Shown: positions 28,104-38,762, counted from the stretch's first letter. The stretch is DNA of 64,000 nt from Nitrospirillum sp034653355 (GCF_034653355.1 NZ_JAYEER010000003.1:682001-746000), one strand, 5' to 3'. Numbers and translations: made by a program. Notes: generated by a model from the letters alone, not told the origin.

Positions 28104-31038
28104 ATGAAGGGATTTGAGAGCAGGATCCGTCAGTCGCTGCTGACGGGCGCCGCCCTTGGCGTGTGCGCCCTCACGATGTCGACGACGGCCTACGCCGCGG
28201 CGGCGGCCGACGATCTGCAGGAAATCGTCATCACGGGTTCGCGTATTAAGACGGACTCGTCCGCCGGCATCAGCCCGGTGACCAGCGTCGGCAGCGAGGA
28301 AATCAAGCTGCAGGGCGCCACCCGCATCGAAGACGTGATCAACAACCTGCCCCAGGCCTTCGCCGGCCAGGGCAGCATGATTTCCAACGGTTCCAGCGGT
28401 ACCGCCACCGTCAACCTGCGCGACCTGGGCGCTTCGCGCACCCTGGTGCTGGTCAACGGTCACCGCATGCCCGCCGGTTCGCCGCTGAACCCGGCCGCCG
28501 ACTTGAACGAAATCCCCGAAGCCCTGGTGAAGCGCGTTGACGTGCTGACCGGCGGCGCCTCGGCCGTGTACGGCGCCGACGCCGTGGCCGGCGTCGTCAA
28601 CTTCGTGATGGACGACAATTTCGAAGGCGCCAAGGCTGACATCAGCTACAGCTTCTACCAGCACAACAACAACGCCACGAAGTTCCAGAACGCCGTCAAG
28701 GCGCGCAACTTCGGCCTGCCGGAAGACGACGTCACCGACGGCTTCACCCGCACCTACTCCGGCGTGTTGGGTGTGAACACCCCTGATGGCAAGGGCAACA
28801 TCACCGTCTACGCCGACTATCGCAAGACGATGGCCGTGACCCAGGACAAGCGCGACTACAGCGCCTGCGCCATCAGCGTCTCGGCCAAGGGCGCCTATTC
28901 GTGCGGCGGCTCGGGCACCACGGCCCCGGCCCAGATCATCGACAACATCGGTGGCGGCGACTACGTCGTCAGCGGCACCAGCCTGCGCGACTACACCTCG
29001 GCCGACGCGTTCAACTACGCGCCGTACAACTACTACCAGCGTCCGGACCAGCGTTACTCCGCGGGCTTCTTCGGTCACTACGAATTCAACCCGCATGTCC
29101 AGGTCTACACCGAGTTCATGTTCCACGACGACCACACGGTCGCCCAGATCGCGCCGTCGGGTGTGTTCGGTCAGGAATTCCTCATCGGTTGTAACAGCCC
29201 GCTGCTGTCCGCCAGCGAAGTCACCACGCTCTGCACCAACAACGGCCTGACCGCCACTGACAAGGCCGATGTGAGCGTCCTGCGCCGTAACGTCGAAGGC
29301 GGCGGCCGTATCGACGACCTGCGCCACACCTCCTACCGCGAACTGGTCGGCCTGAAGGGCGACCTGTGGGACGGCTGGAGCTATGACGCCTACGCCCAGC
29401 GCAGCACCGTCATCCTGTCGGAAACCTACAAGAACGACTTCTCGCTGGCCCGCACGGCCGAGGCGTTCAACGCCACGACCGATGCCAACGGCAAGCTGGT
29501 CTGCGCCAACTCCGCCGCCGTGGCCGCCGGCTGCGTGCCCTATAACGTGTTCAGCAGCAGCACGGCCATCGATCCGGCCGCGCTGAGCTACCTGCAGACC
29601 CCGGGCTTCAAGGAAGGCTCGACCGTCCAGGACGTGGTGGATGTCTCCATCAGCGGCGATCTGGGCCGTTATGGCATCCAAAGCCCGCTGGCCAGCCATG
29701 GCGTCGGCATCGCGTTCGGTACCGAGTACCGTCGTGAAGAGCTGACCCTGAAGGTCGACCAGGAGTTCGACAGCGGCGACCTGGCGGGCCAGGGCGGATC
29801 CGACCCACGGTGTGGCCGGTGCCTACGACGTCCGTGAAGCCTTCATGGAAGTCAAGATTCCGCTGGTCCAGGACAAGCCCTTCGTCAAGGACCTGAACCT
29901 GGAAGGCGGTTACCGCTATTCCGACTACAGCACCTCGGGCAAGACCGACACCTACAAGGTGGGTGGTGAGTGGGCCCCGACCTCGGACGTCCGCTTCCGC
30001 GCCGGCTTCAACCACGCCGTCCGCGCGCCGAACGTGGTCGAACTGTTCACGCCGTCGGGCGTGGCCCTGGGCCTGTCCAACGACCCCTGCGCCGGTGCGG
30101 CCCCGACCGCCACGGCCGCCCAGTGCGCCAACACCGGTGTGACCGCCGCCCAGTACGGCAAGATCGTCGCCAACAGCGCCGGTCAGTACAACGACCTGGA
30201 AGGTGGCAACCCGAACCTGCAGCCGGAATCGGCCGACACCCTGACCGTGGGCGCCGTGCTGACCCCGACCTTCCTGCCGGATCTGACCTTCTCGGCCGAC
30301 TACTTCAACATCAAGATCGACGGCCTGATCAGCGGCATCGGCGCCGACCTGATCATGACCAACTGCTTGACCGGTGTTAACACCAGCTTCTACTGCCCGC
30401 TGATCAAGCGTTCGGCGACCGGTTCGCTGTGGCTGGGCACCACGGGCTACGTCACCAACACCAACCAGAACACCGGTAGCGAAGAGACGTCGGGTATCGA
30501 CTTCAACACCAACTACCGTCTGGACCTGGCCGACATCGGCATTGAGAAGCTGGGCGCCCTGAACTTCAACTTCACGGGCACCTATCTGATCGATTTCGTC
30601 ACCCAGGCCCTGCCGGGCTCGGACGGCTATGATTGCGCCGGCCTGTACGGCGCGACCTGCTCCACGCCGCTGCCGGTGTGGCGTCACAAGGTCCGCATGA
30701 CCTGGGAAACCCCGTGGGACGCGACCATGTCGGTCAACTGGCGCCACATCAGCGGCGCCGATTGGGAACGGACCAGCAGCAACGCCACGCTGAACGGTTC
30801 CGTCATCCCCGGGCTGGCTCACATCGACAGCTACGACTACTTCGACTTCGCGGCATCCTACCAGGTCAGCGATTGGCTGACCCTGAGCGGCGGCGTGAAC
30901 AACGTCTTCGACAAGGATCCGCCGCTGGTCACGACCCAGGTGAACGGCAACTCCTCGTTCATCAACGGCAACACCTACTCCCAGGTGTACGACAGCCTGG
31001 GCCGTTACTTCTTCTTCCAGGCTTCCGCCAAGTTCTAA
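28104..31038 (+). pseudogene. TonB-dependent receptor (GSRIK subfamily), frameshifted
   Basis: A TBDR of about 978 residues if repaired. The ATG at 28104 follows GGAGATGG and opens a signal peptide, then DDLQEIVITGSRIKTDSS. The plug has NLRDLGASRTLVLVNGHRMP and GGASAVYGADAVAGVVNFV. The first frame runs to GDLAGQGGSDP and then meets a stop at 29837. Dropping one C from the CCC at 29804-29806 gives GGSDHGVAGAYDVREAFMEV and continues to the true barrel end (YFFFQASAKF, stop 31038). The paralogue at 41232-44193 reads straight through this point, so the shift is real in this sequence. A truncated barrel would not be functional. Confidence 0.88.
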
Positions 31039-31067
31039 TCGAACCTAGGCATAGCGTTGGTACAGAG

Positions 31068-31101
31068 ACGGCGGGTCCCTCGGGACTCGCCGTTTTCTTT
31101 T
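31068..31101 (+). terminator. terminator after TBDR 2
   Basis: ACGGCGGGTCC (31068-31078) pairs with GGACTCGCCGT (31083-31093), with one G-T pair, around a CTCG loop, followed by TTTCTTTT. Confidence 0.9.
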
Positions 31102-31218
31102 GCCATTACAAGGCGTTGGCGACAGGCGTTTGACATCGCCCGACAGCCGCCGCTATTCCGCCCTGTATAAAGCCGTGGCACACTGTGCCCACGGATCACG
31201 CCTTAGGAATTCCGGACC

Positions 31219-31752
31219 ATGCCGTTCAAGAAGACGCCGTCGACGACGGCCGCCGCCGCCCTGTTGCTGGCCCTGGCCGTGGCACCCGCCGCCTCGCAGC
31301 CGGCCCGCGCCGCCGACAGCCTGGCCTCCTGCCGGGTCATTGGTGACGCCACCCAGCGCCTGGCCTGCTATGACGCCCTGGCCGCCGCCGCGGCTAACGC
31401 GCCGGCCGTCCCCACCACCACAGCCACCCCGGCCACTCCAACCGCCCCCGCCGTGCCCGAGGATCCCGTGGCCCGCTTCGGCAAGGAAAAGCTGCCCCGG
31501 ACGGAAGAGCAGCAGGCCAAGGACGACGCCGAGCAGGATGAGGAGATGCACTCCACCGTCGCCTCGGCGGTGGCCCTGCCCTATCGACTGTTCGCCGTGA
31601 CGCTGGCCAATGGCCAGACCTGGGTCAGCAAGGAAGCGTTGACCTTCGATCCCAAGCCGGGCGACGAGGTGCGCGTCATGCACGGCCTGTTCGGCAGCTA
31701 CTCCATGGTGATCGGCCGCAGCCGGCCCGCGAAGGCCACGCGCGTCAACTGA
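31219..31752 (+). CDS. secreted protein with RLACYD motif, function unknown
   Basis: A 177-residue exported protein: signal peptide (MPFKKTPSTTAAAALLLALAVAPAASQ), then SCRVIGDATQRLACYDALA. This Cys-x(n)-RLACYD pattern recurs at the N-terminus of many uncharacterised proteobacterial envelope proteins and of the type VI accessory TagO/VasI group. A Pro/Thr/Ala linker, an acidic Gln/Glu stretch and a C-terminal beta-rich part (LFAVTLANGQTWVSKEAL) follow. No type VI genes are nearby, so I do not infer that link. It is a single-gene unit with its own terminator. Confidence 0.75.
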   Translation: MPFKKTPSTTAAAALLLALAVAPAASQPARAADSLASCRVIGDATQRLACYDALAAAAANAPAVPTTTATPATPTAPAVPEDPVARFGKEKLPRTEEQQAKDDAEQDEEMHSTVASAVALPYRLFAVTLANGQTWVSKEALTFDPKPGDEVRVMHGLFGSYSMVIGRSRPAKATRVN

Positions 31753-31793
31753 CGACCCCCGCGCGGCGCACCGCCACAACCGCTTCATTTCCG

Positions 31794-31822
31794 AAGGGCG
31801 GCCCCCGCGGCCGCCCTTTCGC
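31794..31822 (+). terminator. terminator after the RLACYD protein gene
   Basis: AAGGGCGGCC (31794-31803) pairs perfectly with GGCCGCCCTT (31809-31818) around a 5-base loop. The T-run is short. Confidence 0.65.
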
Positions 31823-32196
31823 TTGCCAACTCGGGGCTACCGACCTGTCGCGTCGCCCCGACAAATCCCGCCGAAATCAAGCGCCTACACCATCCGGCAT
31901 ACCTCAGGCGCACGAGGCGGGCGCGGTGATATGCGCGCATCGGCATGATCCCGCCTTCCCGGCGATAAAACCTGACCATCCGGTCAGAAACCTGTTGCCG
32001 CAACCCCCGGCTGCGCCGATGCTGGTGGCGTCCCTGGCGCGCAGGTGCGGCAAACCGCCCGCGCACCCCCGGGACGGGAAGGTCGGGACTCGTCAGCGGT
32101 CCCCCGGCCCCACCACGGTATATGGGCCTCAAAAAAAACGGGCGGAATCCATCGAGCCTGCTTTCGTCAGATCAATCACGAAAGACGGGGACAACA
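31823..32196. other. intergenic region upstream of TBDR 3
   Basis: About 375 bases with no gene I can support. GACCATCCGGTCAGAAACCTG near 31974 contains the small palindrome GACC-ATCC-GGTC. GACGGGGACAAC before 32197 serves as the ribosome site. Confidence 0.4.
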
Positions 32197-34398
32197 ATGC
32201 TGAACAGGGCAGTTCATACAACGGGCAATCATCGCAAGAAGACGCGGCTCATCCTGACGGCGCTGCTGGCGGGTGGCGCCATCGCCGTGCTGGCGGGCGG
32301 CGCGGCCCAGGCGCAAAGCGCAACGGCCACGGATGACAGCGTCTTTCAGGAAATCGTGGTCACGGCGCGCAAGCGGGCCGAAAGCCTGACGGAGACACCC
32401 ACCGCCATCTCCGCCTTCACGGCGGAGGATCTGCAGCAACGCAACATGGAAAACCTGGCGGACGTGGGCAAGTACGTCCCCAATCTGGAGATCAACCGCT
32501 TCGGCGTCGGCAATCCGGCGCACGCCGCCATCTTCATCCGCGGCATCGGCCTGCAGGACCACATCATCACCACCGACCCCGGCGTGGGCGTCTACGTCGA
32601 TGGCGTCTATCTGGGGCGGCAGATGGGGTCGAACCTGACCCTGGCCAACATCCAGCGGGTGGAGGTGCTGCGCGGGCCGCAGGGCACGCTGTATGGCAAG
32701 AACACCATCGGCGGCGCCGTCAACGTCATCACCGCCCAGCCGGGCGACGAGCAGGTGACCAAGGCGGAGCTGAAGGTGGGCAGCCGCGCCCGGGTGGAGG
32801 CCAATGTCTACACCAACACCAAGGTCACCGACAAACTGGCCGTCTCCTTCACCGCCGCTATCAACCGCCGCGACGGCATCGGCCAGGCCCTGAAGGTGAA
32901 CGCGCCGGAGGATGTGGGCGAGATCAACGAGGTGTCGGGCCGCGCCGCCGCCAAGCTGCAGGCCTCGGAAAAGTTCTCCCTGCTGCTGACCCTGGACGCC
33001 ATGAACGGCATTTACGGCAAGACGCCCACCACCATGGAGGTGAACAACCCCAATGGCTTCTTCACCGGCACCCTGGGCCTGAGCGAAAGCCTGCTGCCGG
33101 CCAACCCGGACGATAGCAACTCCAACCACGCCGAACTGTTCAAGCAGACCATCCAGAACCGTGGCGCCTCGCTGACCGCCAACTGGGAACTGAATGAGAA
33201 CCTGACGGCCAAGGTGCTGGGCGGCTTCCGCTATACCCGCTACACCGGCGGCCTGGACGACGACCAGACCTACCTGGACCTGGAATCCTATCCCGAGCGC
33301 GGCTTCGCGCGGCAGTATTCGGTGGAACCGCAGCTGAACGGCGAATACGGCAAGCTGGACTTCGTCATCGGCGCCTATGCCAGCGACGAGCAGGGCAACA
33401 CCAATTCCGGTCCCACCGTCTACATCAGCCCCAGCGGCTATTTCGACCTTAAACAGACGACCAGCAGCTACGCCGTCTACGCCCACGCCGGCTACAAGAT
33501 CCTGGACGACCTGAAACTGTCGGCCGGCGCCCGCTATTCCGACGACCACAAGAACGCCAGCGCCCAGTTCGACAGCTGGACCGACCCGTCGCGCGTCTAT
33601 CGCAGCCAGTCGTGGAGCGCCACCACCTGGGACGTGTCGGCCACCTACGACATCGCCAAGTCCGTGGCCGCCTACGCCACCATCTCACGCGGTTACCAAA
33701 GCGGCGGCTTCCCGCCCCGGCCTTTCAACGGGCCCAGCTACTTCACCGCTTTCAACCCCACCTTCGCCACCAATTACGAGACCGGCATCAAGGGCGTCTT
33801 CTTCGACCTGCTGCAGATGAACGTGTCGGGCTTTTACACCGAGTACACCGACCTGCCGCTGGAGGTGTCGCAGCCATCGGCCACCGGCTTCAACACCCGC
33901 ATCGAGAGCGCCGGCCAGTCGGAGGCCAAGGGCTTCGAGGTCGAGGGCACGCTGAAGCTGAGCAAGGCCTTCGACATCCAGACCTCCGTCGGCTTCATCG
34001 ATGCCCAGATCACGGCGGTGCCGAGCGACGCCACCGCCATCAAGGTGGGCTTCACCCCCGCGCTGACCCCGCAATGGACCCTGTCGGTGGCGCCGCAGTA
34101 CCACCTGTTTCTGGACAGCGGCACCATCGACGCCCGCATCGACTATTCCTATCGCGGCAAAGAATACGGGCAGTCGGCCAATGACAGCTACAACCTGATC
34201 AAGTCGCGCAGCCTGTTCGGCTTCAACATCGCCTACACGCCGGCCCATGGGAATTGGACGGCCTCGGTCTACGGCGAGAACATCTTCAACAAGCGCTATG
34301 ACGTGGGGCGGTTGGATGACGCCTTCGCCGGCTTCACCGAGATCATCCGCAACAACGACCGCAGCGAGTTCGGCGTCAAGGGCACCTATACCTTCTGA
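32197..34398 (+). CDS. TonB-dependent outer-membrane receptor (siderophore/xenobiotic-type)
   Basis: A 733-residue TBDR. The ATG at 32197 begins a signal peptide ending near AAQAQS. It is followed by VFQEIVVTARKRAESLTETP and the plug segments TAISAFTAEDLQQRNM, IFIRGIGLQDHIITTDPGVG, VYVDGVYLGRQMG and VEVLRGPQGTLYGKNTIGGA. This arrangement is typical of the large IVVTARKR subgroup in sphingomonads and relatives, which take up varied siderophores or aromatic and plant compounds. The barrel ends in the canonical GVKGTYTF. It differs clearly from the other three TBDRs here. Substrate unknown. Confidence 0.93.
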   Translation: MLNRAVHTTGNHRKKTRLILTALLAGGAIAVLAGGAAQAQSATATDDSVFQEIVVTARKRAESLTETPTAISAFTAEDLQQRNMENLADVGKYVPNLEINRFGVGNPAHAAIFIRGIGLQDHIITTDPGVGVYVDGVYLGRQMGSNLTLANIQRVEVLRGPQGTLYGKNTIGGAVNVITAQPGDEQVTKAELKVGSRARVEANVYTNTKVTDKLAVSFTAAINRRDGIGQALKVNAPEDVGEINEVSGRAAAKLQASEKFSLLLTLDAMNGIYGKTPTTMEVNNPNGFFTGTLGLSESLLPANPDDSNSNHAELFKQTIQNRGASLTANWELNENLTAKVLGGFRYTRYTGGLDDDQTYLDLESYPERGFARQYSVEPQLNGEYGKLDFVIGAYASDEQGNTNSGPTVYISPSGYFDLKQTTSSYAVYAHAGYKILDDLKLSAGARYSDDHKNASAQFDSWTDPSRVYRSQSWSATTWDVSATYDIAKSVAAYATISRGYQSGGFPPRPFNGPSYFTAFNPTFATNYETGIKGVFFDLLQMNVSGFYTEYTDLPLEVSQPSATGFNTRIESAGQSEAKGFEVEGTLKLSKAFDIQTSVGFIDAQITAVPSDATAIKVGFTPALTPQWTLSVAPQYHLFLDSGTIDARIDYSYRGKEYGQSANDSYNLIKSRSLFGFNIAYTPAHGNWTASVYGENIFNKRYDVGRLDDAFAGFTEIIRNNDRSEFGVKGTYTF

Positions 34399-34441
34399 CG
34401 GGTTCCCCGGGGGCGGTTGACTGACTTCCCCGACACTGCGA

Positions 34442-34476
34442 CCCCGCCCGGACGGCACGCCGGGCGGGGCCTTTTC
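34442..34476. terminator. terminator after TBDR 3
   Basis: CCCCGCCCGG (34442-34451) pairs perfectly with CCGGGCGGGG (34460-34469), followed by CCTTTTCTT. It lies between convergent genes and may also serve the efflux operon. Confidence 0.85.
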
Positions 34477-34515
34477 TTGGCAAAGCCGCGGGCGCCCGGC
34501 GTCTGGGGGCCCGCC

Positions 34516-36027
34516 TCAATGAACTCCGGTGGTGTCGGCCACGCGGGTGGGCTTCGGCGCCAGCCAGACGACCAGGGCCGACAAGACGAAGGCGACGGCC
34601 ACCCCCAGGAAGATCTGGTTGGTGGCCAGCATCACCCCCTGGCCCTGGACGATGCGGTCCAGCTGCTGGATGGACAGGTCGGGACCCAGCAGGCCGGGGC
34701 GCAGCAGATCCACCAGTTCCGCCCGGTTGCGGGTGGCGCCATCCTCCCACAGCGTGTTGACGAGGGAGGTGGCGAAGGCGCCCGACAGGGTGCGCAGGAA
34801 GTTCATGAGGCCCGCCGCCGACGCCGTTTCCTCCACGGTCACGCTCGCCAGCGCCAGGCCGGTGAGGGGCACGAAGAAGAAGGGCATGCCCAGGCCCTGC
34901 AACAGCAATGGAAAGGCGATCTGGCCATACGTCATGTCGGTGGAAGAGCCGCTGCGGTACAAAGTGACGCCCGCCAGCCACATCAGCCCGAAAAACACCA
35001 GCGGCCGGGGATCGACCTTGGCCGACATCCTGGCGACCATGGGCGCCGCCATGACCGCCAGGATGCCGGTGGCCGCCGTGGCGTAGCCGGCCCAGGTGGC
35101 GGTGTAACCCATGTTGCTCTGCAGCCAGAGCGGTGTCAGCACGGTGGCCCCGAAAAAGCCGCCGAAGCCCAGGCTGATGGTCAGCACCGCCATGGCGAAG
35201 CCTCGGTGGCGGAAAACCTTCAGGTCCACCACCGGATGCACCTCCGTCAGTTCCCAGATGAGGAAGGCGACCAGGCCGATGGCCGCGACGATGGCCAGGG
35301 CCACGATCTCGGTGGAGGAGAACCAGTCCATGTCCTTGCCCTCGTCCAGCATGATCTGCAGGGCGCCGACCCAGATGATCAGCAGGATCAGGCCCACCAG
35401 GTCGAAGCGGGGGCGGACGGTCGGCGTCTCGAACACCTTCAGCAGCCCCCAGCAGGCGGCGGCGCACAGGATGGCGATGGGCACGTTGATATAGAAGATG
35501 AAGGGCCAGCCCCAGCTGTCGCACAGGGTGCCGCCCAGGATGGGCCCCAGGATGGGCGCCACCAGGGTGGTCATGGCCCAGATGCCCATGGCCGCCGGCG
35601 CCTTTTCCTTGGGGAACACGCGCAGCAGCAGGGTCTGCGACAGGGGCATCAGCGGCCCGCCGGCCAGGCCCTGGAGGACCCGGAACAGCACCAGCATGCC
35701 CAGCGACTGTGCGAAGCCGCAGAGGGCGGAACAGACGCCGAAGCCCAGCATGGCGATGACGAAGGTGCGCACCGTGCCGAAGCGGCCGGCCAGCCAGCCG
35801 GTCAGCGGCACGGTCACCGCCTCCGCCACCGAATAGGAGGTGATGACGAAGGTGCCCTGGCTGGAAGAGACGGCCAGACCCCCGGCGATGTTGGGCACCG
35901 AGACGTTGGCGATGGTGGTGTCCAGCACCACCAGGAAGTTGGCGGCGGCCAGCAGCAACGCCGCCACCGCCAACTGCCCGCCGGCCAGGGTCTTGGGCGC
36001 CCCGGCGCCAGAGACGGCGCTGCTCAT
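34516..36027 (-). CDS. DHA2-family MFS multidrug efflux pump (EmrB/QacA-type)
   Basis: A 503-residue inner-membrane drug:proton antiporter with about 14 helices. Motifs: LDTTIANVSVPNIAGGL (motif D1), LAGRFGTVRTFV after helix 2, and GPILGGTLCDSWGWPFIFYIN (motif C region). It would act with the HlyD-type adaptor and NodT channel encoded just upstream. Its start overlaps the adaptor stop by four bases (ATGA), indicating translational coupling. It is the last gene of the operon 38740-34516, controlled by the divergent TetR gene. Confidence 0.95.
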   Translation of the reverse strand: MSSAVSGAGAPKTLAGGQLAVAALLLAAANFLVVLDTTIANVSVPNIAGGLAVSSSQGTFVITSYSVAEAVTVPLTGWLAGRFGTVRTFVIAMLGFGVCSALCGFAQSLGMLVLFRVLQGLAGGPLMPLSQTLLLRVFPKEKAPAAMGIWAMTTLVAPILGPILGGTLCDSWGWPFIFYINVPIAILCAAACWGLLKVFETPTVRPRFDLVGLILLIIWVGALQIMLDEGKDMDWFSSTEIVALAIVAAIGLVAFLIWELTEVHPVVDLKVFRHRGFAMAVLTISLGFGGFFGATVLTPLWLQSNMGYTATWAGYATAATGILAVMAAPMVARMSAKVDPRPLVFFGLMWLAGVTLYRSGSSTDMTYGQIAFPLLLQGLGMPFFFVPLTGLALASVTVEETASAAGLMNFLRTLSGAFATSLVNTLWEDGATRNRAELVDLLRPGLLGPDLSIQQLDRIVQGQGVMLATNQIFLGVAVAFVLSALVVWLAPKPTRVADTTGVH

Positions 36028-37226
36028 GGGTGATCCCCTCGGTGCGTGGCGGTGGCGTCAGCAGACGCCGTGTCGATCGTGACGTTCATGGACAGGCCGA
36101 CGCGCAGGGGATGGACCGCCAGCTCGTTGGGGTCCAGCACCACGCGCACGGGCACGCGCTGCACCACCTTGATCCAGTTGCCGGTGGCGTTCTGCGCCGG
36201 GATGACGGCGAAGGCGGAGCCGGTGCCGCCGGCCAGGCCCGCCACCTGGCCGTGGAAGATGACGCCCCCGCCATAAAGGTCGGCCGTCAATTCCACCGGC
36301 TGGCCGGGACGCACATGGGCCAGTTGCACCTCCTTGAAGTTGGCGTCGACATAGGCCTGGCCCACCGGCACCACGCTCATCAGCACGGTGTCCGCCTTGA
36401 CCCGCTGGCCCACCTGCACCTGGCGGCGAGCGACGACACCGTCGAAGGGGGCCCGCACCACCGTGCGGCCCAGGTCCACCTGCGCCTGGTCCACCCGCGC
36501 ACGGGCGGCCATGACCTCGGGATTGCTGGCCACGTCGCTGTCGGCGATCAGCACCGTGTTGACCTTTTGCGAGCCCTGGGCGGCGGCGCGGTTGGCCGCG
36601 GCCTGGGCCCGGGTCGCCTTGGCCACGGCCAGGTTGGCGGTGGCGGTCGCGAAGGCGTTCTGGGCGCTGGTCAGTTCCTCGCCCGACACGGCGCCGGAGG
36701 CGGCCAGCGCCTTGCGCCGGTCCAGGTCCACCCGGGCACGGTCGTAGTCGGCCTGGGCGGAGGTCAGCTGCGCCTCGGCCCGGGCGCTGTCCGCCTCGCG
36801 TGCCGCCACCTGGGCCGCCAAGGCCCCGTCATTGGCGAAATAGCCTCGCACCCGGCGTTCCGCCTGGCCGAGTTGCGCCTGGGCCTGGGCCAGGGCGATG
36901 CGCGCATCGGTATCGTCGATGACCACCAGCACGTCGCCCTTCTTCACACCTTGCGTGTCCACCACCGGCACGGTTCGCACGGTGCCGTCGACGGAGGAGG
37001 TAACCTGCGCGGCGTCGGCGTTGACATAGGCGTTGTCGGTGGCGACGTAGCGGCCGCCCGTCACCAGGCGATAGCCGCCATAGCCCAAGCCCGCCAGCAG
37101 AACCACGGCACCCAGGCCGGCGAACAGGCGGCGACGGGGCGACGGCTTTTTAGCGGTCGGCGCCAGGACATGGACGGAGGAGGGTTCAGCCGCCTCGGCG
37201 ACGGGGATGCGGGATGGGTTGGACAT
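36024..37226 (-). CDS. HlyD/EmrA-family periplasmic adaptor
   Basis: A 400-residue membrane-fusion protein joining the EmrB-type pump to the outer-membrane channel. One N-terminal membrane helix (residues about 36-55, LFAGLGAVVLLAGLGYGGYRL) is followed by a biotinyl-lipoyl half-motif (VDGTVRTVPVVDTQGVKKGDVLVVIDD), a long Ala/Gln-rich coiled-coil hairpin (about 110-215), the second lipoyl half (VRAPFDGVVARRQVQVGQRV) and a beta-barrel domain. GAGGA precedes the ATG. Operon position 2 of 3. Confidence 0.95.
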   Translation of the reverse strand: MSNPSRIPVAEAAEPSSVHVLAPTAKKPSPRRRLFAGLGAVVLLAGLGYGGYRLVTGGRYVATDNAYVNADAAQVTSSVDGTVRTVPVVDTQGVKKGDVLVVIDDTDARIALAQAQAQLGQAERRVRGYFANDGALAAQVAAREADSARAEAQLTSAQADYDRARVDLDRRKALAASGAVSGEELTSAQNAFATATANLAVAKATRAQAAANRAAAQGSQKVNTVLIADSDVASNPEVMAARARVDQAQVDLGRTVVRAPFDGVVARRQVQVGQRVKADTVLMSVVPVGQAYVDANFKEVQLAHVRPGQPVELTADLYGGGVIFHGQVAGLAGGTGSAFAVIPAQNATGNWIKVVQRVPVRVVLDPNELAVHPLRVGLSMNVTIDTASADATATHRGDHP

Positions 37227-37252
37227 GGGAATGATCCTCGGGGCGCGGCGGT

Positions 37253-38740
37253 TCAGCGGGCGGCGACGGTTTGGGGGGCGGCGGGCGCGGCCTGATAGCC
37301 GCCGCCCAGCGCGCGGATGAGGGCGATATCCAGGGTGAAGGCGCGGGCCTGCAGATCGGCCAGGGCGCGACGGTCGGCGATGAGGGTGTCCTCCGCCGTC
37401 AGCACGTCCAGATATGTGGACAGCTTGCCTTCATACCGGGCCGTGGCGATGCGGTGGGCGTCCGTGGCGGCGGCCAGGGCGTCGCGGGCATGGGTCAGCC
37501 GCGTCTCCAGCGCGCGGGCGCTGGCGGCGGCATCGGCCACGTCCTGCAAGGCCTTGGCCACCGTGCCGTTGTAGCTGGCGACAGCGGCGTCGTAGTCGGC
37601 GCGCGCGCCCCGGTACTGGGCGGCCAGCGCCCCGCCCTCGAACAGGGGCAGGCTTACCGCCGGGCCCACACTGGCGATGGTGGCGCCGGACTTGGTCAAC
37701 GCGTTCAGCCCCAGGGTCTGCACCCCGAAATAGGCCGCCAGGTCCACGTTGGGATAGAAGGCGGCCTTGGCCACGGCGATGCGCTTGGCGGCCGCCTCCA
37801 CCGTCAGGCGGGCAGCCACCACGTCGGGACGGCGGCCCAGCAGATTGGCCGCCAGGTTGGCCGGCAGGCCGAACGTCCGCAGCCGCGCGCCCGCCGGCGG
37901 CTGGATGGCCAGTCCCCGGTCGGGGCCGGCGCCCGTCAGGGCGGCCAGGCGGTTGCGCGTCAGGGCGATGGCCTCATCCTGGGCGGCCAGGTCGCCCCGC
38001 GCGGCGGCTTCTCGCGCTTCCGCCTGGCGGACGGCGCCCAGGGTTTCCAGCCCATTCTCCCGCCGCTGGCGCACCAGGGTGGTGCTGCGCACCCGCACGT
38101 CCACCGCCTCGGCCGCGGCGTCGCGGTCGGCCGCCTGCTGCGCCAGGTCGGCGTAGGCGGCGGCGATGCCGGCCGACAGGGTCAGACGGGCCTGCGCCAC
38201 CTCCGCCCGTGCCGCTTCGGCGTCCGAGGTGGCGGCGGCCAGGCTGGCCCGGTTCTTGCCCCAGAAATCGAAGTCGTAACTGAAGTCGACGGTGGCGCGC
38301 GGCACCTCGTGATAGCCCTTGGGCACAAAGGCCGGTGGAAAAAGGTAACGGTAGCTCTGCTTATCCTCCGTCACCTGGGCGTTGCCGGTCACACGCGGCA
38401 ACAAGGCGGCATCCGCCTGGCTGGCCAGGGCCTCCGCCTTGCGCAGCCGTGCCGCCGCCGCCGCCAGGTCCGGCGCGCCAGCCAGCCCTTCCTCGATCAG
38501 CGCGTCCAGCTGGGGGTCGCCATAGACCGCCCACCAGCGGTCCTGCGGCCAGTCGGCGATACCCGTTCCCGTCGGCGCGAAGCTCGCCTGGGTGGCGAAC
38601 GTCGCGGCGTCGCGCGGCGCCGGCGCCGGCCCCACATCCGGCACCCAGGCGCAGGCGCCCAGACCCAGCAGCGCGGTGGACAGGAATAAGGAAGCGCCCA
38701 GCCGCCGTGGACGGCCGGGATGAGGTGCTGGGACGGACAT
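37253..38740 (-). CDS. NodT-family outer-membrane efflux lipoprotein
   Basis: A 495-residue TolC-like channel, first gene of the three-gene efflux operon. The leader has the lipobox LGAC (Cys30, in LFLSTALLGLGACAWVPDVG). The two outer-membrane-efflux repeats are visible, with NRASLAAATSDAEAARAEVA in the first and LLGRRPDVVAARLTVEAAA in the second. Related in plan to the lipoprotein at 176-1729, but here the channel is encoded with its adaptor and pump. The ribosome site is AAGG, about nine bases before the ATG. Confidence 0.94.
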   Translation of the reverse strand: MSVPAPHPGRPRRLGASLFLSTALLGLGACAWVPDVGPAPAPRDAATFATQASFAPTGTGIADWPQDRWWAVYGDPQLDALIEEGLAGAPDLAAAAARLRKAEALASQADAALLPRVTGNAQVTEDKQSYRYLFPPAFVPKGYHEVPRATVDFSYDFDFWGKNRASLAAATSDAEAARAEVAQARLTLSAGIAAAYADLAQQAADRDAAAEAVDVRVRSTTLVRQRRENGLETLGAVRQAEAREAAARGDLAAQDEAIALTRNRLAALTGAGPDRGLAIQPPAGARLRTFGLPANLAANLLGRRPDVVAARLTVEAAAKRIAVAKAAFYPNVDLAAYFGVQTLGLNALTKSGATIASVGPAVSLPLFEGGALAAQYRGARADYDAAVASYNGTVAKALQDVADAAASARALETRLTHARDALAAATDAHRIATARYEGKLSTYLDVLTAEDTLIADRRALADLQARAFTLDIALIRALGGGYQAAPAAPQTVAAR

Positions 38741-38762
38741 GGGGGACCTTATCGGTATAAAT

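Noticed and set aside
31219..31752. Type VI secretion accessory protein (TagO/VasI) based on the RLACYD motif
   Set aside because: The motif is shared by many unrelated envelope proteins and no type VI gene lies in the window.
31785..32132. 115-codon minus-strand open frame between the RLACYD protein gene and TBDR 3
   Set aside because: Overlaps a terminator hairpin, has basic random-like composition and no homology I recognise.
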